A stretch of 64,000 nucleotides of DNA from Tetrahymena elliotti 4EA (Eukaryota; Ciliophora; Oligohymenophorea; Hymenostomatida; Tetrahymenidae): positions 44,560 through 108,559 of the forward strand of contig JH720373.1 of the NCBI GenBank assembly GCA_000231825.2, read 5' to 3'. Under the pieces are notes generated by a model, which saw nothing but the letters and a program-made list of their open reading frames with translations, was not told where the DNA came from and searched no databases. Made by a program: the position numbers and the translations under genes. Shown here in pieces: positions 13,008 through 27,541 of the stretch; the first letter of the stretch is position 1, and each line of letters begins with the position of its first letter.

Positions 13008-14300
13008 ATATATTAATACTCGCTTTTTTATTTATTGAAAACTTGCCTTTTATTTTTAATTATTTGCAAAGATTCTTTATTTTAAATTATTATTTGAATA
13101 TCTAAATCTTTAAACATCACCACCTCTATTTTTTGTTTCAAACAGTAAATATTTATTCCAACCTTTTAATTAATCAATCAATCAAGCAAGCAAACATATT
13201 AATATCTAAACGCAATTAATATAATAAATTCAAATTTTTTGATTGTATATTTCATGAAATATACCTACTTACTTACTTACCTACCTACCTACCAATAATT
13301 AATCTATTCTAAATTATTTCTACTTTCTTTTTTCTGAGATATTCTCATGCTATTTACCTGATTACTTTCTATTTTAACTTTTATAAAGCAAAGATTTTAA
13401 GTTTTTATGATTTGATGGAAAATAAATTGAGTGGTCAATTTATCTATTTACAATTAAATACTTTGCTTTACATTTAGCTTCTGAAACTAATTACAAATGA
13501 ATTTAAAATTTTGATTTACATTTACAAAATTGAATAGATACAGACAAAAAATTGTAAGTAATAAATAAATAAATACTTTTACTTTCATAGATATTTATGA
13601 AACTTTTTTTTACAGAAATAGAAAATCAGAAATAAATAAATAAATACATAAATAAATAGAAAACGAGTATTTGAGATTCGTATTTTTTTAAGAATGGATT
13701 AAATGTTTTCATTAATAATAATATTTGTGAGTACTTCATAATTTTTTTGTAGCCTCCTGCTCAACAATTGCTTAAAACAAATGTATTGCTTTGAGGAAAA
13801 TTTTAGAAATCTTGGAAAAAATTATTTATTTGCTTAGTTAGAAAAGATTTGAAAAATGAAAATGTTTCTTTTTTGAAGAAGAAATAATAAATCAAGTTAT
13901 TTTATTTAATAATAATAGTTAAAAATTTAATTAAAGTAAATAAAAATATATCTAATTAAGATTGATAAATAATTTTTACTATCCAGGCTATATTACTTAT
14001 TTATTTTGACCTTATTATTAATTAATTATTATCTATCAAAAATAAAAATCCAAAACGGAAGGCTATAAGACAAAGAAAGATACGGCAAATAGATACTGGA
14101 AGAGTAATTTAGATAAATGTTCTTCTTAGATCCAGAAACCAGTCATCAAATTCAAATAAAAGCAAGAAATGATGAAAGAAACAATAAATATACTAAGAAT
14201 TAAACTAATTTTATTATAGAATATATAAACTAAAACAAATACAATTTATTTCACACTGTATCCCAAATAAATCTACTAGATTGAATCTCACTTACTTGAG
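13008..14300. other. intergenic DNA with simple-sequence tracts
   Basis: A TACT/TACC tract lies at about 13262-13293, and ATAA tracts at about 13558-13575 and 13630-13660. From about 14020 a plus-strand frame is open in the ciliate code into the LRR relic downstream. Its codon use is ambiguous and no family is recognised. Confidence 0.4.
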
Positions 14301-14329
14301 AAAACCTTAGTGGAGTGGATACATCAATC

Positions 14330-14710
14330 AAAAACATAATTTTAATTGATTATATAATTTATGAATCATTTAATAATAGTCAATACTTTGAAAAGAAAAA
14401 ATTATTTTAGTATTTTATTTATTGATAATTTTTATCAAAAGAAATATTCAATCAACAAATATATATCTAAAAGTATGAAAAAAATTATAAAAATTTTAAT
14501 AAAAAAATTAATGAATAAGGAAAAAAAATATAGAAAAAACCAGCATAAATTAGTCAGTAAGTAAGTAAATTAGTTGTTCATAAACTAAAGTATTGATTTA
14601 TTATTAAGACAAAGAAACGAATAATTAATATGGAAACTTTATTTTTACTAGAGGTTAAAAGTCAAACAAAGTCAAAGTTTAAAGATTTGACTAGTTTAAA
14701 AAAAAATTCA
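14330..14710 (-). pseudogene. relic of an LRR exon array (intron plus decayed exon)
   Basis: Read on the minus strand, 14649-14700 matches the end of an LRR exon (AAACTTTGACTT...) followed by its AACCTCTA|GTAAAAAT donor, as in the exons of the array at 60-62.5 kb. The flank at 14460-14580 matches the intron spacer of that array (AAAAGTATGA...AAATTTTAAT, CAGTAAGTAAGTA, the TCATAAACTAAAGT block). The exon carries an insertion and has lost the first half of the repeat. Neighbouring repeats are absent, so this is a solitary leftover of an array that has moved, recombined or been deleted. Confidence 0.5.
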
Positions 14711-15626
14711 TAATTTACCTTCAAATTAATATTTAACTAAAAGGTGAAATTAGTAACTTAAAATAGATAATAATTAAAATATATTACTAATTTAAACAAT
14801 TGAAGAACATAGATGAGATCTATAAAATGTTTTATTTTCTGTGTTTATCAACAATTATTTTTATTTGAAAATTTAAATTGAATGGGAAATATTTAACAAT
14901 TAAGATGAAAAATTAGACTATCTCTTTTCCACAAAATTGTGGAAATTATAAAAACAAATTACTTTCATTCATGGTTTTTTCTCTTCAATTTTTATACATA
15001 TCTTAGATATCTTCTTTTAGAAGATATGTTGTATGTATTTGTTTATTAGTAGAAATAATTAAGATTTTTTTTCTTCTGATAATCATAAATTTTAATTAGA
15101 AATCAATAGAATTATTAGTAACATAATTTAAAAAAGATATGAGGTTTACAAATACATTATTTTTTAATCCAAACATTGCCCAAATAAATAAATTTTTAAT
15201 TTGGAGATCTTTTTAATTGAATGATAAGAAAGAAAAGCAAATAGAAAGATTGAGAAAATATTTTTTTAAAGAAGAAAGGAGAAATTATGATTGATTGAAG
15301 AAAAGTGGTTGCTTCAGTGTACATTAAGTATGAAATGTGTGTGGTTACATATAAAATAAAATAAATCAATTTTCAAGTTAAAATATGTTATTAATTTATA
15401 TTGACAGTTGATTGATTGATAATTAGTTAGTTACTATTTAATTTATTCTTATTGAATGCTGCTTTCTGGTTTGTATAAATCATTACTTACTTATTTGTTT
15501 GTTTGTATCCTTCCATAGATACTTCATTTTCACCAAATATATTAAAATTATATTATACTTTTCTCCTCATTACTATTTATATATTTAACTATATTAAGAC
15601 TAAAAGTTGGTAGATTTATTGATCGC
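14711..15626. other. AT-rich intergenic DNA
   Basis: No coding frame or RNA gene is recognised. A short inverted repeat (ATATCTTCTTTTAGAAGATAT, about 15006-15026) could form a hairpin. Confidence 0.4.
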
Positions 15627-17308
<1,682 letters not shown>

Positions 17309-18406
17309 TGTTTCTTAGTTTTTTAAATGTGATTTAGCTTTTTAAAATTTTAATACTTTTTTTGTACTTTTATCTTATTTTTAGAGATATTAAATTTTTA
17401 TCAAAGAAAAAAGTATCTTTTTGCTTTTTAAATCTTAATTTACGGCAGGCAATTAATTAATTAAATCATTTACTAATTTATTCAATATTCTTTAAAAAAA
17501 TTAACACGCAATCAATTTGGTGCGCTTTTTTCATACTAAATTTATTCAAGTTCCCATTATTAATTTTTATTAATACATACCAAAAGACTTCCATTTAATT
17601 AAAACAAGGATAAAATTGCATCAAATAGTACAGTGAATGATATAATTAAGTATTATACTACGCATTTCCTTCATTTTATTTTGCAAATAAAAATTAATTT
17701 AATCTTGTCTCAAAATGAAGATTCAAACAGTTAATTAAATAAATTAAAAAATAGAAAAATTAAATTAGAGATCTGCTAACAAGCAAACAAACAAAAAAGT
17801 TTATTAGACGAAATAGAATAAATAAGAATTGAATGAATGAATAATACAGAGTTAATAAATTTATATTTTTGTGTTTGCTTATTTGTTAATTGGATATTAA
17901 AGAAAGAAGTTAAATAAACTAAAACAAATAAACAAACAAGCAAGCAAATAAACAAACAAACAAATTTTCATTAATTTTGGAGTCATAAAAAATTGACTGG
18001 TTCTAATTATGATGTAATCAAAGGCTCATTTAATATATCATATTTCACTTTAATTAATCGATTTCTCCATATTTTCAAAAATAGTGATTTTATATGTGAA
18101 TATTGATTTCAAATAATTGTCATTTAAACCGTATAACTAACCTAGGTTATTTACTTTTCAATATTTACTAAAATAAATCAATCAAACTACATACTATATC
18201 TATGATTCCCATTCATATCAAACTCTTTTTAAAATTTAAATTTATACATAAACAACTATTTTTTTATAATCTAATTTTCTATTCCTTCATATATACATTT
18301 TTCTTTTTTTATTGCATCAGCCAATCAAATCGCTTTCATATTCTGTGTCATTTGTTAAATTAATCTGGTAAATAAATTTATAAAATTATCTCTACTTACA
18401 GAATGT
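17309..18406. other. AT-rich intergenic DNA with AAAC/AAGC tracts
   Basis: AAAC/AAGC-type tetranucleotide tracts lie at about 17775-17800 and 17925-17962. This region holds the promoter of the adenylate kinase gene and the 3' end of the RING gene. No gene is seen. Confidence 0.5.
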
Positions 18407-20849
18407 TCATGAATTTTCTGTTGGAAACTCAACCTCTTCTTCCTCTTCTTTATTTTTTTATATTTTATGCAGGGCAGCCTCAAATAACGTATTATTCACT
18501 ACACAGTTATCTTTATTTGATGTATTTTATTACTATTTATTGTTTGTTTCATCTTCGTAATTATCATCTTCATACTCTATTATTTCAACTTCTTGCTCTT
18601 GTCCTTTTTAAGGGACAGAAAATTAGGCTTGTTTTTTCTTCATCAGATTCCGATTGTTTAAGAGAATATTTGAGGTTAATAAATTCATTTTTAATTCAGG
18701 AGATTCATTGTTGATGCTTAGTTCAAATTGCTGTGCATAATTGTGCAATTCGGACTATTCTTTTTATGAGATAGTTTCTTCAGCAGAATCAAATTTTATT
18801 AATTAATTTTGAAGGTTTTCTTTTAAATCTAATGGGCTGCTTGAATCTTTCTCATTTTATCTTAATTTATATTCACCATTTATTTAATCTATGATTACAT
18901 TATTTTAATTACTTTCTTATTAGATTTCCTCATTTGAAAAGTAATTTTAATTAACATTAAAAGTATTTGGTTATTTATATTCATCTTAAAACGACTTTTC
19001 TACATCTTCAGCAAGATACTTGTCAGATATTTAAAAGTTATTCATATTATTATTTCTTAGTTATATTATATCTACTTAATGAGGTTCGACAATTTATGGT
19101 TGAATATTTGCTTATTGTTAAAAATTAAAATTTCTATTCACAGTGTTTCTATTACTGGGAGAGTTAACTTATCTTCCTATATGAAAGCTAGCTGACATCA
19201 ATTCGTTTTATTAAGGTGCATTCGATAAGCGCTCTTAAAGCTATGAAGCAATCTATTCGAAAGGAATACCATTGGCATTAGGATTTTAATGATTAGGCTC
19301 ACTAAATTGTGAGACATCCTCTAACACTTATGTAATAGCCAATACTTTAAAGTTTTTACCTTTCTTCTTTTTAATGTCCAGCTAATACACTTCCGATATT
19401 TCCTAATTGAATTAGTAAGAAAACAAAGTTAACAAAGATTTGATTGATTAATTTTAAAAATAATTTCTGTTTGGATGAATTAAATTCTATCAAAAAATAT
19501 CTATTTACAGCATTTAAGTTGCAATAAATCTAATCATTTGCAACCAATTAAATTTGATTAAACTAAAAAGTATTTTTAGATAATCAAAACACGCCTCAAA
19601 TTTGATAGACAAAAATTAAATTAGAAAAACACTTCTAGTAAATTTAAAACAGGATATTTAATAGAAAAATCATGTCATATCATATAATATATTTATAAAA
19701 ATAAATTAAAAAAATAGCAATTACCACTCTACACAGATAGCACTCTCCCGTCTTCTTCAGGATGTCTATAGCACATTCATAACACAAGCCTATAATTAGT
19801 AAAATGAATTATAATGACTATCACTCTAAAAATGGCAAATGAGTTTGTTTGTTTATTCTTCTTATGTGTAAAATAATAGTAGAAGATACTGATAGTAAGT
19901 AAAAAAATCAATATTTCGTCAGGTAATTAAAATGCAAATAAGTGACGTCAAACAAATTCATAATACAAATTAAATCTTTTAATTAAAAAATATATATCAA
20001 AAGATAAGTTTACCTCCATGTCCGCAAGGCATGTATAGAGTGTCAGGTTATTTATCAAAACAAACAACACATGTATTTCCAATAGAATTATCTTGTTTAG
20101 TTATTTCTAAATTCTCCTAATCACATGCTATTTGCTTTATATTTTTGCCTGTTTTTGTGATGTTGTTACTTTTATTAGTCTCATCTTGAATCATATTTGA
20201 AGACATTTATGATCTATAATTGCTTTGATTACCATTCTGGTTTATATTATTTTGAGTTTTTTATGTAACATCTTCAGAATTACTCTCAAAATTTGACTAT
20301 TCTCCTTTATCATCTTTAGGCATTTAAGAGTCATTCGCATTTGGATCTACATTAAAATGTTGTTTTGGTATTTCTTCAAGAGAAAAATTTATATTCTTTT
20401 ACTCTTAATTCAGGTTTTGTTCATAAATTATTTTTTGTATTTGAACACCCTTATTACTCAATAAAAAATTTTAATATTTTTCTTCAGTGTCTTTAGCCAT
20501 TTTTTTAAGTTGAGGGTCTTGCAAAGGAAGCAATATGCTCTTAGCTACACTTCGAGTAGATAGTTCCATTTTAGATTATAATACCCTGCTTCTCTTAGTA
20601 GATAATTAAATTCTAACATCTTAGTTAGCGTCTTTAAAGTTAAAATTACTCTGAACTTCTCTTGGACTAATAAAACTATTGCTTTCTTTATTTCAAATAA
20701 AAAAATATTTTCAGACTTTAATTCAAATAAAATCTATTCCTTACTGCAATTTATAATAATATTCTTTTATATTTCTTCTTTAGTTTGTTCAGCATTCTTC
20801 TTTTTAGTATTTTATTTTGAACCTTTTTATTTTGTTCCTGAAGAGACAT
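18407..20849 (-). CDS. RING-finger protein, probable E3 ubiquitin ligase (5' end uncertain)
   Basis: The safe exons are 20014-20685, 19725-19789 and 18407-19402, phases consistent, TGA at 18407. A further exon ending at 20745 fits in phase through a 59-nt intron and is strongly coding (K/Q/N/E-rich). The ATG at 20849 is out of frame with it; the first certain in-frame ATG is 20569. The RING is split by two introns: CVVCFDKQPDTLYMPCGHGG then LCYECAIDILKKTGECYLCR. This gives C-x2-C, a single Cys-His pair, C-x2-C and C-x2-C, the compact C3HC4 form seen in MGRN1/MULAN-type ligases, near the middle of about 600 residues. Flanking regions are disordered, and the C-terminus is acidic with a run of Glu near the end. 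Zinc-dependent E2 recruitment is inferred from the domain; the substrate is unknown. Confidence 0.75.
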
Positions 20850-21201
20850 TTTTAAATATTTTAAAATAAGTTGCTGAAAGTTTTTACTATTATTATTTTA
20901 TAATAATTTATTAATTTATTCATTCAAATACTATTTCAAATTAATCAAAATTATTTATCTATCCACCAACTTTTATATATAGAAAAAAGGGAGGACTGAC
21001 CCAAATTCTAGATACAAAGTCAAAATACCAGAATAACAATGATATCAAAACAAATTTTTTAATTAGAATATTCAATTATTAAATTTGAGCAAATACTTAT
21101 TTTTAATATGCAATTAATTATTTAGCATCAATTATTTAATTAGAGTTTCTTTAGATTTTGATAAAATTATAAATTTTTTGTTGGTTGGATTTAATAATAA
21201 A
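20850..21201. other. AT-rich intergenic DNA
   Basis: The stretch lies between the unresolved 5' end of the RING gene and the 3' end of the TMEM185-like gene. No independent feature is seen. Confidence 0.4.
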
Positions 21202-24200
21202 TCAATCACTTGAGCAAGTAAGGCTTTAAAATATTTATTTCATTTGAATTAATTTATGATTTATTATTTAATATGAGGTATTTTAAAAGATTTATTAGAA
21301 ATCATTAAACATTTTTTATTTTGAGGTATTTTGTAATTCATTTTATTTAATCAATTTCAGATGACATTTAAAACTCATTTATAATAAATCATTTAGTTTA
21401 AGTTTTAAAATAATTTTTGAAGCTATTAAATAAATTAATTTGATGTGAGTATTAGTTTGAAATGTTTACTTGAGATACATTATAATCGATTTTTAATTAA
21501 GGAAAAATTGAATAAAAATTTGTTCAAGCAAATGATTATTTATTTTTTTGAAAATTTGTTTCTTTGAGTATTTGAGTAGAAGAAATAAGGAGATATGTTT
21601 GTTGGTGGTGAATATTAATTTTTGAATTGGTAGAAGTAAAAGAAAATGAAATGAATTAATTATATTTACTAATATTAAGGGGAGTCCAGCATTAATTTCT
21701 TCGATTTTGACAATTTTAATTTTTTTTTGTGGTTTAACATTTGATTAGTTTGGTAAGTTTTAATTTTAAAAATTAGATTATCTTTGACTATGATTAGAGC
21801 TTTCTTCTTAAGATTCTTCAATTTCTTATTATTCTTACTCCTAATTCTAATTATTTTATTGATTTCTTCTATTATTTTATGTACTATTTTGTTGTTATTA
21901 CTATTAATGTGAGTTTGAATGATTATGGTAATTTTCATTTATTTCATTCTAGTTTGCATTTTCTTAGCTAAAATCGTCATCTTTAGTGATTTTAAATAGG
22001 AATAGGCTATCAAAAATTACAAAAAATAATTTAATATAAATATAATTAGATTATAAATGTATTACTATATACTTTCTCTTGATGTTATAGAATAAACTAC
22101 AAGAAATATTGTAAAGGCTAATCCATATTGGAATCCAAAGTAGACTCCTTGCTTATCTCCATCATCATAATATGATATTAGTGATGTTATGTATATAGTA
22201 ATATTTACAGTTAAAGAATTAGATAGAATAAACAACCAAAACAATCCTTTTACTTTAAAAAATAAATAATTTTAACACTCAATTTAGATTGATAAAATTA
22301 CATTCATAGACTTCAACATCATCTTCTGAGCACTTTGAATAGCATTTAGAAAACAAAATGATTATAAATCCAATATTAATTCCTACCATGATTGAAAAAA
22401 ACACCCAATAGGCCCAAAATACATCTCTCCACTTCCATCCTATTTAATTCTCAAATTTTAAAGATATCAAAAGGATCTACACAGAAAGAAATATTTTGAA
22501 TGTCCATATAAACTTATTTATTAAAAAGCAAAAATATTAAAAACATAAAATGGTATTTGAATTAAATCAATACAATATCTGTAAGAATTGATTAGTTTTT
22601 TTTAACTTTTTTCCTCATGATGTAAGCAGCTCGAGTTGAGACATAGACAAGAAAAACTAAAGGAATATAAAAGAAATCAAACTTTATGAAGTTGAGTCTA
22701 ATAAATAAGATGAGCTATATATTTATTACAATTTTTGTGTAAGATAAAAAAAAGATATCTAAAGCATTTTTCTTAAAGAAATACTTGTAACCACCAATAA
22801 AATCAAACCAAACCAAACCAAATTAAATTAATTCTGAATATTTTTGAAATAATAAAATTGGAATATTTTTTTTGGTGATAGTTGTTTAGAATCAAAAAAT
22901 ATTAATTTGATCAGTAGGTAAGCAGAAAGAATGAATATTAAATAATTACCTTAAAAATAATAAAATAGATGATTTCTAAGTATTCAAGTAATCCATATGA
23001 TATTTTTTATTTTTGGCTTTAATATGTCTCTAGAAATAACTTACTTTTTATATAAAAGGAGATTAATTTTGTATTAGAAATTATAGTTTATTTGTCTTTA
23101 AATTGTATATATTTCTTAGTAGGATTTTAATCAATGATAATTTAAGAAACTTTGTTTCTTAATTTAAACACGCTTTTTATCTATTTCTATAATGGACTAA
23201 AAAATTTCTATGTTTAAAAGTAATCTAGGATAACATGTTAATTTATTTTTTATTAAAATTTTTGATTTTTTTGTTGTTGTAAAATATTAAGCTAAGATAC
23301 TTATTTGTTAATCAATGCAAATTTATTTATTTATTTATTTGTTTGTTTGTTTGTTTGCTTTTTGTTTTTTTTTGAATATGCTTTGTCAATTGTTATATTT
23401 TAACAGAGTTTTATCACCTAGTTACTTACTACTAATAATACTTCTCAAAAAATTAAGACAAAATGTAAATCATCTACTTAAGTGAAATGCGTTTATAAGT
23501 CATGATAAATTATACTATATCTACAAACCAGAGAAAGACAAAGTTGTATAGGGTATTGAAATTCCATAGCACGTTAGATAAATACAAAAGAAAGAAGATT
23601 TAAAATGAAATTTAGTTGAAGCATGTACTTTTCATTATCAAATTTGCATCAACATAGAAAGGGCTTTTTTATATTTTTTCTAAATTATCTTCTTCTTACT
23701 TTTACACTCCTCCTTCCTTTTCTTATTCGTTTTTGTTCAGCAAGTCAGCTACATTATAATTTAAGTTATTGTTATTGAATATATTTGCTAGCTGATTACG
23801 AGATAATTTTTGTTATTATGAAGGTGAATTTAAAAACAGCTATTATTGTTGCTAATGAAGTTATTAATGAATACTATCCTATTAATTAGGTCTATTCCTA
23901 GATCTATATTGTCTGGCGCTTTATCTCTAATTAGTATTTTCATCATCAGAATAATGAACTTCATCATTTGATGTATCATTATTTCTTCTATCTCCTCTTC
24001 TAGATGGCTAAGCATATACATCTCTGCTAAATCTATCTGTTTAATATGCCTAACTTATACTCAAATTATTTGCATTATTACGCAAGTTTTAGTAAATGTT
24101 ATTATTAGTTGTGTGCAATTAGTTCTATGAGATGTCTGCATTTTAATTATAATTATTCAAAAAATTCCTTTATGTAGTAGGCATATTTTCTTCTTATGCA

Positions 24201-24289
24201 TATGAGTTGCTAACGCTTTATTATCTTGATACTCCATAATTCATATGCCTGTTCGAAAAATTAGAAGAATTCTAATAGTAATATTGCAT
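21202..24289 (-). CDS. TMEM185-like multi-pass membrane protein with Q/N-rich termini
   Basis: Exons with matching phases: 23426-24289, 22950-23027, 22574-22783, 22302-22512, 22066-22252 and an exon starting at 22006. The first 220 residues are Q/N/S/R-rich and disordered. They are followed by a hydrophobic core of about eight to ten membrane segments containing GWKWRDVFWAYWV, which resembles the W-x-W-x-x-VF-x-x-x-W block of the Tmemb_185A (TMEM185/TMEM60) family. After the last membrane segment the chain becomes acidic and Q/N/E-rich. That coding character fades near 21665, although the frame has no TGA until 21202. The true end may involve one more intron. Function in the family is unknown; the location should be a cellular membrane. 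The intron at 22784-22949 contains CCAAA repeats. Confidence 0.6.
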
Positions 24290-25669
24290 TGCTTTTTTGA
24301 AATACCTACTAACTAATTAAATTAACTATCTATCAAGCTATTAAATTTTGTTAATTAAATAATTAATTGATGAATTCTTTATTAATCCAACCTTCATCAA
24401 TTAACTATTTGTTAAATGAATTTATTCAAAGCATAATTTTATATAGCAAAAACATTTATCAAACAAATTAAGTAAAAACAAGTAATAACCAATCCTATTT
24501 CTATCTAAATAACACCTTTTTATTTCAAATCTCAACTTTTACTAAATTTTCTAAAATTTCTTAAAATCACACTCTTTCTCTTCTTTTATTCACAAACCAC
24601 AAAAAAAAACTTCTTTAAGAACAAATTATTATATATTCCATCCATATTTATATTATATAAATACTTTTTTTACCATCAAAACATTTTTTAAATTTAATTT
24701 TTTTATATTATTAAAAACTCAAATATTTCCAGATCTCTCTAAAACGACCAAAAAATACCTTTTTGATATTCTTTCAGTAACTTAAAATAAATTTTTTATT
24801 AAATGCAATAAAAAAATTGATCTCATATATTGATAGTTTAATTTCTGCTAAAAAACAATTAAAATTTGCTTAAAATCAACTCAATATTTGCTCCAGCTCT
24901 CTCTAAAACAACCAAAAAAAACCTTTTTGATATTCTTTCAGGGGCTTAAATAAATTTCCTATCAAGTACAATAAAAAAATTGATCTCATATATTGATAGC
25001 TTATTTCTGCTAAAAAATAATTCACTTGCTGAAAATCAAGTTAACATTTGTTTTTTTGATTAGTAATTTATAAAACTTACTGAAAATATTATTATTGTTA
25101 TGACTAAGTAAATATCTTCCCTATTCTTGGAAAGTATTTAATTATTTTCAAATAAATATAATATATGAAAAAACAAAAAGAATCAGTATAATATACTAAA
25201 TAATAACTTTATTCAATTTTTAATTATTTGTTGAAGGTTAAAAAAATCTAGAAAATTTTGATTGTTATTTAAATTATCTAAGAACCTCTTAAATTATAAT
25301 TCTTATTTCATATCAATAAAATAGATTGAATCTTATAATTTCCACTATCATCATAATTAGAAATCTATGAGTTGCTTTACTATTTTACTTCTTTGCTTGG
25401 ATGCATCTTTATTTTAAAAACTAAGTTTTGTGCTATGAAGGAATTTTATGAGTTTTTGATAAATAAGCAAATTAATAAAATAAATGAATGAGTGGCTGTA
25501 GGATTAAATTTTAGAGCGAATAGAAATATTTTGATACTTATTTCTACATGCATACAAACAAGTAAGAATATTTTAATTAATTTTTTGGATATTAATCAGA
25601 TTTTTTAGAAATAATTATATACACTCTATCAATTAAAATTATCCAAGAGAACCTACTTAAGATATTAAA
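24290..25669. other. intergenic DNA containing a tandem duplication
   Basis: This is divergent-promoter space between the TMEM185-like gene and the methyltransferase gene. It holds the 164-bp duplication listed separately. No other feature is seen. Confidence 0.5.
24718..25046. repeat. 164-bp tandem direct duplication
   Basis: Two head-to-tail copies: CTCTCTAAAAC...CCTTTTTGATATTCTTTCAG...TTGATCTCATATATTGATAG...TTTCTGCTAAAAAA...AAAATCAA begins near 24718 and again near 24882, an offset of 164 bp. The copies differ by scattered substitutions and small indels. They lie in the noncoding space upstream of two divergent genes. Confidence 0.8.
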
Positions 25670-26796
25670 ATGTAAGGTAAAGGCGGTAAATAAGTCAAGC
25701 TTAAACACATAGAGTCCTTCTTGTCAGACTTAGATAATTTTGAAAAAGGAGAATTTAGCAAGTTAAAATTAGAATAGCATATGACTCCTGCAAATATAGC
25801 AGCTTTGTGTGTTTCTATTGTTGCCGAAGTAGGATTTTAGTTATTTTTTGTGATTAAATGTTGTATTCTATTTTGATAAAAAGTTTATCAATAAGCAAAT
25901 AGCAAGCTAAATTTATTTTTTTTTCAATAAAAGATTGAGGAGAATTTGGAAGAATAAATTGTTGGAGATTTTGGATGTGGCACAGGCATGTTATCTTGTG
26001 GCATGATTTGTGTAGGTGCAGGGTATAATTTTTTAGATTTGAAAATATTTTTAGCTTTGCCTATTAGGTGGATATGAAAGAGAATATTTATGAGTAGTTA
26101 GTTAGATTGAATAATAAGAAATTTTAAATAAGTTAGACAAGTAATTGGTTTGGAATTAGACTCAAAATATGCATAAATTACTTTAGACACATTAGAGGAA
26201 AAGTTTGAAGATCCCAGCTTGTATGATATTATTAATATCAACGTAAAGCATTGGCAACCTCCTACTTTAAATGGAAAATTGTTTGATACAGTTGTTATGA
26301 ATCCTCCATTCGGAACAAAAGATGAAGGAATAGATGTAGTTTTTCTTGAAAAAGCATTCTGTAAGTTTAATTTAAGGCTATTTTGTGTACAAAGATTAAT
26401 TAATATATTTTAATTTTATCAAAAGAAACGTGCTCTGGTAATGTGTATTCTATGCATAAATCTTCAACAAGAAAAGTATTAATTTAAAATTAAAGAATTG
26501 CCAAATATTTAATTTTATTTTTTAAATAGTTCTTGTAAAAGAAAGCTGAATAATGCGGTTATGAATTTACAGTTCTTTAAGAAATAAAATTCCCTCTTCC
26601 AAAAAGATTCAATAAATATCATAAAAAAGGTAACTTTAATAATAAATATATCAGATTTATATTTATCTTACAAATATAATCAACAGAAGTAGCATATACA
26701 GAGGTAGATTTTATATTATTTAAACCTAAGCAAAAAGCTGCTTCATCAGACAATTAACAAAAAGATGAAGAAAAGAAAGTAAATGTAAATGAATGA
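25670..26796 (+). CDS. METTL5-like 18S rRNA N6-adenosine methyltransferase
   Basis: Six exons, 25670-25828, 25934-26022, 26137-26360, 26426-26475, 26530-26629 and 26687-26796, phases all consistent, give 243 residues (human METTL5 has 209). Motifs: LEQHMTPANIAA near residue 35; SAM-binding GDFGCGTGMLS (motif I); VIGLELD (acidic loop); catalytic NPPFGTKDEGID; SMHKSSTRK; and the C-terminal FNKYHKK...EVDFILF. All these follow METTL5 order. The family methylates one adenosine of small-subunit rRNA with TRMT112 as activator; TRMT112 is not seen here. The last 25 residues are a charged extension. In one exon junction the codon formed is TAA, read as Gln. Confidence 0.9.
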
Positions 26797-27541
26797 AAAT
26801 GTTAAAGTATTTGAATTATATAAATAATACATGTTGCATCCTTTCGTTTTGGTTTTATTTTTTAAAGAAATATCTATCATTTTTTAAAATATTTTGATGT
26901 CTACCATTTAAAAATACAGCTGCTATTTTATTATCTAATTTTAATTAAGTCTTTTTATGAGAAATCAAAGATTTTATTTATGATTGTATGTCTAAGAATG
27001 TGCTTTTTTATATTTTAATCTAAAAATATAATGGTTATAAGTAGATATGAACTGTTAAAACAGATAAATTGGATGAAAAATATTTTTTTTTAACTACAAT
27101 CAATTATTATGCTTAAAAATATGCTTTTCATCAAATTTAGTTTATTTATCCTTTTATTCTATTGAAAATCTCCTTTAATATTTGACTCAAAATGTTTCAG
27201 ATCAATTACTTCTTTTGTTTACCAAAACGCTTTAATTATTTTTAAATAAGCTTTTTGAGATATTAAATGCTGATAAAATGGAAAATTATTTTCCCTATTT
27301 CGTTTAAAATTCAATTTTATATAAAAATTAATTTTTTAAAAGTAGATTTTAAATAAAATTTAATTCTTTGTTGATTTGAATGATTATGATAAAAATAAAT
27401 TAATATTGATTGATTGAGACAGTGAATGAATGAATAAAGGAATGTGTATTAATTTAAGTAAGATTTTGAAATTATAGATTTGTAATTTTTATTATTAAGA
27501 TTTTAAGTTACTGAAAAAAATTCAAAAAGTTTCAAAGAAAA
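26797..27541. other. AT-rich intergenic DNA
   Basis: No feature is seen beyond short GATT/GAAT tracts near 27400-27440. Confidence 0.5.

Noticed and set aside
14361..14564. 67-codon plus-strand ORF
   Set aside because: It lies in the antisense of the LRR intron relic; K/I/N-rich low complexity.
18403..18714. 103-codon plus-strand ORF with hydrophobic look
   Set aside because: It is the antisense of the acidic C-terminus of the RING-finger gene; Glu/Lys-rich codons read backwards give F/L/S.
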